NCBI GenBank assembly: GCA_028287205.1
Contig: JAQBQC010000196.1
Coordinates: 1-6,965, forward strand
Length of the DNA: 6,965 nucleotides
From: Gemmatimonadota bacterium
GTDB taxonomy: Bacteria; Gemmatimonadota; Gemmatimonadetes; Gemmatimonadales; Gemmatimonadaceae
Direction: 5' to 3'
The notes below the pieces were generated by a model. That model saw only the letters and a list, made by a program, of their open reading frames with translations, ran no database searches and was not told where the DNA came from. Shown here in pieces: positions 1 through 4,700 of this stretch (the stretch's first letter is position 1; the number at the start of each line of letters is the position of its first letter). The position numbers and the translations under genes were made by a program.

Positions 1-51
1 GCGCGTCTCTGCTTCACGTGCAAGCAGCGCGAAGAAGATGCAAAGAAATAG
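1..51 (+). CDS. C-terminal end of a probable DksA/TraR-type zinc-finger protein (5' partial)
   Basis: Reading from base 1, the first 16 codons give ARLCFTCKQREEDAKK and then a TAG stop at 49-51. The R-L-C-x-x-C-K pattern followed by a short charged tail is how the C4 zinc finger of DksA/TraR-family proteins ends: it supplies the second pair of zinc-binding cysteines. Family members bind RNA polymerase through its secondary channel and modulate transcription initiation, often with ppGpp. Only the tail is visible, so the first cysteine pair and the coiled coil cannot be checked. The frame overlaps the lspA start by 14 bases, which suggests translational coupling. Another small zinc-ribbon protein ending in CxxC is the main alternative. 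Confidence 0.6.
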   Translation, partial: ARLCFTCKQREEDAKK

Positions 52-565
52 CTCGGAATCGGCGACATTCTGGTCGATCATCGTTCTCGTCGTCGTCGCG
101 GATTTCGCGACGAAGGCGATGGCGGTCGCGATGCTGGTGCCGCAGCATGTGCCGCGCGAGGTGTTCGGCGAGTGGGCGCGCCTCACGCTCGTGCACAACC
201 CGGGTGCCGCGTTCGGCGTGAGCGCCGGCCCGTACTCGCGTCAGATTTTTCTGCTGCTCACCGTGATCGCGCTGCTCGTGCTCTCCAAGCTGTACCGCAC
301 GACGGCGCCGGGTGACCGGCTGCGCGTGATCGCGCTCGGGCTCGTGTGCGGCGGCGCGATCGGGAATCTGATCGATCGTGTGCGCTCGCCCATCGGCGTC
401 GTGGACTTTCTCGACATCGGCTTCCGCGATTGGCGCTGGCCAACGTTCAACGTCGCCGACATGGCGGTGAGCATTGGCGCGTTTCTGCTCGCGTGGGCGC
501 TTTGGGGCGAGGAAGATGTAAATGAGCCGATTCCCAAATCGGTGACCGAGACTACGCGCGCGTGA
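38..565 (+). CDS. lspA: Lipoprotein signal peptidase (signal peptidase II)
   Basis: This is the inner-membrane aspartic protease that removes the signal peptide from prolipoproteins after Lgt has diacylglycerated the lipobox cysteine. The 175-residue length is normal for the family. Visible motifs are DFATK (22-26) at the end of the first membrane helix, HNPGAAFG (53-60), GNLIDR (109-114) with catalytic Asp113, and FNVADMAVSIG (137-147) with catalytic Asp141. Hydrophobic segments lie near residues 11-30, 69-84, 96-111 and 138-156, giving the expected four-helix topology. The ATG at 38 follows the purine-rich GAAGAAG directly and lies inside the end of the upstream gene. The first helix follows after only about ten residues, so this start suits the family. 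The tail after residue 158 is acidic and then polar, with no evident role. Both catalytic aspartates are intact, so the call is firm. Confidence 0.96.
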   Translation: MQRNSSESATFWSIIVLVVVADFATKAMAVAMLVPQHVPREVFGEWARLTLVHNPGAAFGVSAGPYSRQIFLLLTVIALLVLSKLYRTTAPGDRLRVIALGLVCGGAIGNLIDRVRSPIGVVDFLDIGFRDWRWPTFNVADMAVSIGAFLLAWALWGEEDVNEPIPKSVTETTRA

Positions 566-576
566 TGCGCGCGCGC
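555..576 (+). other. Alternating CG inverted repeat around the lspA stop codon
   Basis: An eight-base CGCGCGCG at 555-562 can pair with its self-complementary copy at 568-575 across a five-base loop holding most of the lspA stop. No T-run follows, so it does not look like an intrinsic terminator. It could slow ribosomes between lspA and the next gene, or it may simply reflect the GC-rich composition. Function is unproven. Confidence 0.25.
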
Positions 577-590
577 CGGACGCGGAGCGC

Positions 591-1577
591 ATGACGGAAC
601 CGGCCACGCACGAATTCACGCTCGATGCCGACAGCGAGCTGCGCCTCGACCTGCTCCTCGCGCGCGAGCTCGGCACCTCCCGCACGCATGCCGCCACGCT
701 CATCGCCAACGGGAACGTGACCGTCGGCGACAAGCGCGAGAAGGCGAGCTATCGCCCCGAGAGCGGCGATCGCATCGTGGTCGTGCTGCCCGCGCCGCAG
801 TCGCGCGAGGTGCTCGCGGAGGAAATTCCGCTCGATGTGATGTTCGAGGACGAGCACGTGATGGTGGTGGACAAGCCGGCGGGGATGGTCGTGCACCCGG
901 CGCCGGGCCACTGGAGCGGCACGCTCGTCAACGCGCTGAAGGGGCGGGGCGGGGCACTCGCCGGCGAGAATGGCGAGGATCGCGCGGGGATCGTGCACCG
1001 TCTCGACAAGGAAACATCCGGACTCCTGCTCGTCGCCAAGACCGACGTGGCGCTTCGCAAGCTCGGCGCCGACCTCGCGGCCCGCCGCGTCGTGCGCCGG
1101 TACGCGGCACTGTCGTGGGGACACGTGAACGGCGACCGCCTCACCGTCGACAAGCCGGTCGCGCGCGATCCGCGAGACCGAAAGCGCATGGCAATCGTCA
1201 CTACCGGACGAGCGGCGAAGACGGATTTCGTGCGACTGGCCCGGTTCGAGTCGGTCGACTTGCTGCGTGCGCACCTCCACACCGGTCGCACGCATCAGAT
1301 CCGCATACATCTCGCGTCGGTGGGACACCCTGTGGTGGGGGATGACATGTACGGTGGAGGCGGTGGACGGCGGCTCGTCGAGCTTCCGCAGCACCGGCAT
1401 TTCCTCCACGCGGCATGGCTGATCTTCCCGCACCCGGTCACCGGCGAATCCGTTGAGCTACGCTCGCCTCTTCCGGCCGATCTGCGGCGATCGCTCGCCG
1501 CCGTTGCGGAGTCGGAGGCGTTGCTGGTGCACCCGGATCCGCTGGACGATCTTGGCTTCTACCGCCTCACAACCTGA
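591..1577 (+). CDS. RluA-family 23S rRNA pseudouridine synthase (RluD/RluC-like)
   Basis: The enzyme isomerises specific uridines of 23S rRNA to pseudouridine. Residues about 12-68 form an S4 RNA-binding domain, ending in the typical SGDRIVVVLP. The catalytic domain starts near residue 80. HRLDKETSGLLLVAKT (136-151) carries the catalytic Asp139. The other family blocks are DKPAGMVVHP (94-103), HTGRTHQIRIH (230-240) and the following GHPVVGDDMYG (245-255). The 328-residue length and the N-terminal S4 domain match RluD or RluC rather than the shorter RluA. Which uridines are modified cannot be read from the sequence. The ATG is preceded by GGAG at 584-587 with a short three-base spacer. The gene begins 25 bases after lspA, and lspA next to an rluA-family gene is a common bacterial arrangement. 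Its 3' end overlaps the probable cheW start. Confidence 0.94.
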   Translation: MTEPATHEFTLDADSELRLDLLLARELGTSRTHAATLIANGNVTVGDKREKASYRPESGDRIVVVLPAPQSREVLAEEIPLDVMFEDEHVMVVDKPAGMVVHPAPGHWSGTLVNALKGRGGALAGENGEDRAGIVHRLDKETSGLLLVAKTDVALRKLGADLAARRVVRRYAALSWGHVNGDRLTVDKPVARDPRDRKRMAIVTTGRAAKTDFVRLARFESVDLLRAHLHTGRTHQIRIHLASVGHPVVGDDMYGGGGGRRLVELPQHRHFLHAAWLIFPHPVTGESVELRSPLPADLRRSLAAVAESEALLVHPDPLDDLGFYRLTT

Positions 1578-1998
1578 CATAGCGCCCCGCCAGCTGCTCC
1601 TCTTTCGGCTGGCGGACCATATTGGCGGGATCGAGCTGGAGATCGTGCGGGAGATTCTTCCGCCCCCTCCCGCTACGCGCCTGCCCGGCGCGCCGCGGTA
1701 CGTTCGCGGACTGATAAACGTCCGTGGTACCGTCATCACCGTGATCGACCTGGTCGCCCGCCTCTACGACCGGCCGGCCCGTCCGGACGGCCCCGTCATG
1801 CTGATCGAGCACCAGAATCGGGTGATCGGCGTGGCCGTGGACGAGGTGATCGAGGTCCAGCCACTCCCTCCCGACGGCTGGCAGACCCCAATTGGCGACC
1901 TTCTCCCCGGCGGAATCGTCTACGCCATGGGGGAAATCGACTCCCAAACCGTACTGCTGCTCGACATCCCAGGTTTGCTCACGAACGTGCTCGTTTAA
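1552..1998 (+). CDS. cheW: CheW-like chemotaxis coupling protein
   Basis: CheW is the cytoplasmic adaptor that links the CheA kinase to chemoreceptor tips in signalling arrays. The CheW fold begins at RQLLLFRLADHIGGIELEIV and continues through the hallmark APRYVRGLINVRGTVITVIDL block (about 46-66 with this start) to the C-terminal QTVLLLDIPGLL strand. With 148 residues it is a single-domain CheW of usual size. The start is uncertain. The frame contains no ATG or GTG ahead of the domain, only TTG codons at 1453, 1504 and 1552. I chose 1552 because the residues before it are Arg/Cys-rich and look like an out-of-frame reading of the upstream gene. A GGA at 1544-1546 is a weak ribosome site for it. 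With this start the gene overlaps the pseudouridine synthase by 26 bases. cheY follows after 12 bases. Confidence 0.88.
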   Translation: MASTASQPDIAPRQLLLFRLADHIGGIELEIVREILPPPPATRLPGAPRYVRGLINVRGTVITVIDLVARLYDRPARPDGPVMLIEHQNRVIGVAVDEVIEVQPLPPDGWQTPIGDLLPGGIVYAMGEIDSQTVLLLDIPGLLTNVLV

Positions 1999-1999
1999 C

Positions 2000-2004
2000 G
2001 GAGG
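2000..2004 (+). promoter_or_regulatory. Ribosome binding site of cheY
   Basis: GGAGG lies just after the cheW stop and six bases before the GTG at 2011. It supports this GTG as the cheY start. The first in-frame ATG, at codon 14, would remove the first beta strand and the acidic pocket of the receiver domain. Confidence 0.75.
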
Positions 2005-2010
2005 CTCAGG

Positions 2011-2373
2011 GTGAGTCACACTGTACTGATCTGCGACGATGCCGTCTTCATGCGCACGATGATCTCGGACATTCTCGAGGAGTCCGGCTACGAGATCGTC
2101 GGACAGGCCGAGTCGGGAGTGCAGGCGATCGAGCGCTACAAGGCGCTTCGCCCCGACCTGGTGACGATGGACATCGTGATGCCCGACATGGGCGGCATCG
2201 ATGCGGTTCGCGAGATCACGAGCTTCGACGCGAACGCGAAGATTCTGATGTGCAGCGCGATGGGGCAGCAGGCGCTCGTCGTCGAGGCGATTCAGGCCGG
2301 CGCGAAGGACTTCGTCGTGAAGCCGTTTCAGCCGAGCCGAGTACTGGAAGCCGTCCAGCGCGTGTTGGGCTGA
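2011..2373 (+). CDS. cheY: Chemotaxis response regulator CheY, single receiver domain
   Basis: CheY takes the phosphoryl group from CheA and carries the signal to a motor switch or another output. The 120 residues form only a receiver domain. The acidic pair Asp9-Asp10, phosphoacceptor Asp54 (in VTMDIVMPDMGG), the Ser82 switch position and Lys104 (in FVVKPFQPSR) are all present. The CSAMGQQ segment and the KPFQPSR ending resemble Thermotoga and Bacillus CheY more than the enterobacterial protein. Those organisms use CheC-type phosphatases, as found here downstream. The GTG start is supported by a well-placed GGAGG. No output domain is fused, so the target is not revealed; a flagellar switch would have to be sought elsewhere in the genome. 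cheA begins 34 bases downstream. Confidence 0.95.
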   Translation: MSHTVLICDDAVFMRTMISDILEESGYEIVGQAESGVQAIERYKALRPDLVTMDIVMPDMGGIDAVREITSFDANAKILMCSAMGQQALVVEAIQAGAKDFVVKPFQPSRVLEAVQRVLG

Positions 2374-2407
2374 GCGGCGCAGTCGCGAGCGTCAGCGAAC
2401 GACATCC

Positions 2408-4069
2408 ATGGATCTCGCCAAGTACGCCACGCTCTTTCAGTCCGAGAGCCGCGAGCAGCTCTCCACGATGAACGAGGAGCTGCTCGCGCTCGAGCGTGCG
2501 CCCACGGCGTCGGAGCCGGTGAGCGCCATCTTCCGCGCCGTGCATTCGATGAAGGGCATGAGCGCGACGATGGGCTACGCGACCGTGACGGCGCTCGCCC
2601 ACGAGCTCGAGTCGCTGCTCGATCGCGTGCGCCACGCGGAGGTCGCCGTCGATCGCGCGGTGATGGACGCGCTGTTCGCGGCGGTCGACGTGCTCGAGCG
2701 CGCGGTGGAGATCGAGGTCGCCGGCGGCTCCGCGGAAAGTGCATCGGCGCCGGCGCTCGAGCAGCTGCGCGCGTTCTCGCGCGCGCGCGCGAGCGTGGAG
2801 ATGCCGATAGTCACCACGACGCAGGAGCTCGCGATTCCAACGGCCACGCAGGAGTTCGCGATTCCCACGTCGACGCAGGAGTTCGCGATCGCTGGCGGCG
2901 CGAAGTCCATGGCGGCGCGGGGCCCGCGCACGATCCGCGTTGAGCTTCGGCGGCTGGACGGGCTCACGAATCTCGCGGGCGAGCTGCTCGTTGCGCGCGG
3001 GCGCCTCTCCGACGTCGCGCACGAGATCGGCGATCCCGCACTCGACGAGGCGCTCGCGCAGGCGTCGCGGCTCATCTCCGATCTCCACGAAGAGATCATG
3101 GCCAGCCGCATGGTGCCCGTGGGCCAGGTGTTCGACCGCTTTCCGCGACTCGTGCGCGATGCTGCGCATTCGCTGGGCAAGGAGATAGAGCTCACGCTCA
3201 ACGGACGCGAGATCGAGCTCGATCGCTCGATGCTCGACGAGATCGGCGAGCCGATCGTGCACCTGCTGCGCAACGCCGCCGATCATGGCATCGAGCTGCC
3301 GGATGTGCGCGAGAAGGCAGGCAAACCACCCGCGGGGCAGCTCACGCTCACCGTCACGCGCGAGCGGCAGATGGTGACGATGCGCGTACAGGACGATGGC
3401 CGCGGCATCGACCGCGACAAGGTACTGGCTCGTGCGCGCGCCCAGGGGCTGGTCGACGCGACCGTCGAGCGGTTGAGCGACGATGAGCTCGTGCGCATCA
3501 TCTCGCGCCCCGGCTTCAGCACCGCCGCGGCGGTCACGGATCTCTCCGGGCGCGGTGTGGGCATCGATGTGGTCCTCACACGCGTGCGCACGCTCGGCGG
3601 ATCCGTCGAGATCACGTCCGAGCCGGGCAAGGGAACGATCGTGACGCTGCGGCTGCCGGTGACGCTCGCGATCGTGCGCGCGCTGCTCGCGCGCGTGGAC
3701 GGCGAGATGTACGCGGTGCCGATGACGCACGTGCGCGAGACGGTCGAGCTGCGGCAGGCCGCGAGACGACGCGTGCAGGGGCGGGAGGTCATGCTGCTGC
3801 GCGACGAGGTCGTGCCCCTTCTCCAGTTCCGCGAAGTCGTTGGTCTGCCCGAGGCTTCCTTCGTGAGCGCGGACGGCTCGACGCAGGTTATCGTGATCGA
3901 GAGCGACGGACGCAGAACGGGACTCGTGGTGGACGAGTTCGCAGGGCAGCAGGACATCGTCGTCAAGGGCTTCGACGGTGTGCGCGATGGGCTCGCGCTG
4001 TTCAGTGGCGCAACGATTCTGGCCGACGGCGCGCCCGCGCTGATCGTCGACGTCAGCAGTCTCAATTAG
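2408..4069 (+). CDS. cheA: Chemotaxis histidine kinase CheA, lacking a P2 domain
   Basis: CheA autophosphorylates in response to receptor state and passes the phosphate to CheY. Its domains, in order, are as follows. P1/Hpt covers about 1-105, with phospho-accepting His46 in RAVHSMKGMSATMGY. A linker of about 65 residues (108-172) holds three copies of a nonapeptide. The P3 dimerisation helices cover about 173-240. The P4 ATPase covers about 241-415 and has the N box HLLRNAADHG (285-294), G1 box DDGRGID (329-335), F box RPGFSTA (367-373) and G2 box GRGVGID (381-387). The P5 CheW-like regulatory domain runs from about 416 to 553. All catalytic motifs are intact. The linker is too short and too repetitive for the usual P2 CheY/CheB-docking domain, so 553 residues is short for the family. 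No clear ribosome site precedes the ATG, but MDLAKYATLFQSESREQL is a typical CheA beginning. cheC follows after ten bases. Confidence 0.96.
   Translation: MDLAKYATLFQSESREQLSTMNEELLALERAPTASEPVSAIFRAVHSMKGMSATMGYATVTALAHELESLLDRVRHAEVAVDRAVMDALFAAVDVLERAVEIEVAGGSAESASAPALEQLRAFSRARASVEMPIVTTTQELAIPTATQEFAIPTSTQEFAIAGGAKSMAARGPRTIRVELRRLDGLTNLAGELLVARGRLSDVAHEIGDPALDEALAQASRLISDLHEEIMASRMVPVGQVFDRFPRLVRDAAHSLGKEIELTLNGREIELDRSMLDEIGEPIVHLLRNAADHGIELPDVREKAGKPPAGQLTLTVTRERQMVTMRVQDDGRGIDRDKVLARARAQGLVDATVERLSDDELVRIISRPGFSTAAAVTDLSGRGVGIDVVLTRVRTLGGSVEITSEPGKGTIVTLRLPVTLAIVRALLARVDGEMYAVPMTHVRETVELRQAARRRVQGREVMLLRDEVVPLLQFREVVGLPEASFVSADGSTQVIVIESDGRRTGLVVDEFAGQQDIVVKGFDGVRDGLALFSGATILADGAPALIVDVSSLN
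2813..2893 (+). repeat. Three tandem 27-base units coding a nonapeptide repeat in the CheA linker
   Basis: The units 2813-2839, 2840-2866 and 2867-2893 encode TTTQELAIP, TATQEFAIP and TSTQEFAIA (CheA residues 136-162). The TQE-[LF]-AI core is constant and the second residue varies. The units lie in frame between the P1 and P3 domains, where a P2 domain would normally sit. Copy number could change without breaking the frame. A short hydrophobic/acidic peptide in a flexible linker might be a docking motif, but no function is known to me. Confidence 0.9.
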
Positions 4070-4073
4070 GGAG
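4069..4073 (+). promoter_or_regulatory. Ribosome binding site of cheC, overlapping the cheA stop
   Basis: GGGAG begins on the last base of the cheA stop codon (TAG at 4067-4069) and ends six bases before the cheC ATG at 4080. The arrangement suggests that the two genes are translated in a coordinated way. Confidence 0.65.
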
Positions 4074-4079
4074 CGCGCG

Positions 4080-4700
4080 ATGGCGGACCTGCTGCAACTC
4101 AACACGATGGAGCTCGATGCGCTCCGCGAGACCGCGAACATCGGCGCCGGCCACGCCGCGACCGCGCTCTCGCAGATGACCAGCAACACGATCATGATCA
4201 CCGTGCCGACGATCACGATCGCCGCGCTCGAGGATGTGCCGTCGCGCATCATGCCGGACGAAGAGCCGATCGTCGCCGTGCTGATGCAGATGATGGGAGA
4301 CCTCACCGGGCGCACGCTGCTGGTCTTCCCGCATCCCACGGCGATCCGGCTCGCGCAGCTGATGCTTCGGCGCCCCATCGTGCCCGACACCCCGTTCGGC
4401 GATCTCGAACAGTCGGCGATCAAGGAGGCCGGCAACATCCTGAGCGGCGCGTACATGAATGCGCTGAGCGAGTTCATGGGACTCATGCTGCTGCCATCCC
4501 CGCCCAGCCTCGCCATCGACATGTCGACCGCCGTGTTGAACACCGCGTATCTGCAGTTCGGCACCGAGCGTGACATGGTCGTCGCGGTCGAGACGCAATT
4601 CTTCCTGCAGGGCGAGGGCGAGGAGCTCCGCGGATTCTTCCTGCTTCTTCCGGACGCGGCTTCGCTCCAGGTGATCCTTCGCGCGGTTCGCGCTCTGTGA
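4080..4700 (+). CDS. cheC: CheC-type CheY-P phosphatase with two active sites
   Basis: CheC proteins dephosphorylate CheY-P and, in Bacillus and Thermotoga, also bind the receptor deamidase CheD. The 206-residue length fits CheC (about 200). The signature of Glu and Asn separated by two residues is present twice: DALRETANIGAGHAATAL (13-30), with Glu17 and Asn20, and SAIKEAGNILSGAYMNAL (112-129), with Glu116 and Asn119. Both pseudo-symmetric sites therefore look active. There is no N-terminal FliM-like CheY-binding peptide and no C-terminal SpoA/FliN domain, which argues against FliY or FliM. CheX usually has only one site. The Glu/Gly-rich QGEGEELRGFFLLLPD segment near the C terminus is the last strand pair typical of the family. 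No cheD is in the window. The stop overlaps the GTG start of the downstream TPR gene. Confidence 0.93.
   Translation: MADLLQLNTMELDALRETANIGAGHAATALSQMTSNTIMITVPTITIAALEDVPSRIMPDEEPIVAVLMQMMGDLTGRTLLVFPHPTAIRLAQLMLRRPIVPDTPFGDLEQSAIKEAGNILSGAYMNALSEFMGLMLLPSPPSLAIDMSTAVLNTAYLQFGTERDMVVAVETQFFLQGEGEELRGFFLLLPDAASLQVILRAVRAL

Noticed and set aside
552..1433. A 293-codon minus-strand open frame opposite the pseudouridine synthase gene
   Set aside because: Arg/His-rich translation with no motif, fully covered by a gene with intact catalytic motifs on the + strand.
2374..2407. The cheY-cheA spacer as a possible promoter or terminator
   Set aside because: I see no -35/-10 pair, no hairpin followed by a T-run and no clear ribosome site. 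It is probably just an intraoperon spacer.
2778..2791. A 14-base alternating CG run that could favour Z-DNA
   Set aside because: It codes for Arg/Ala in the CheA linker, and similar short runs occur throughout this GC-rich window. Nothing marks it as a site.
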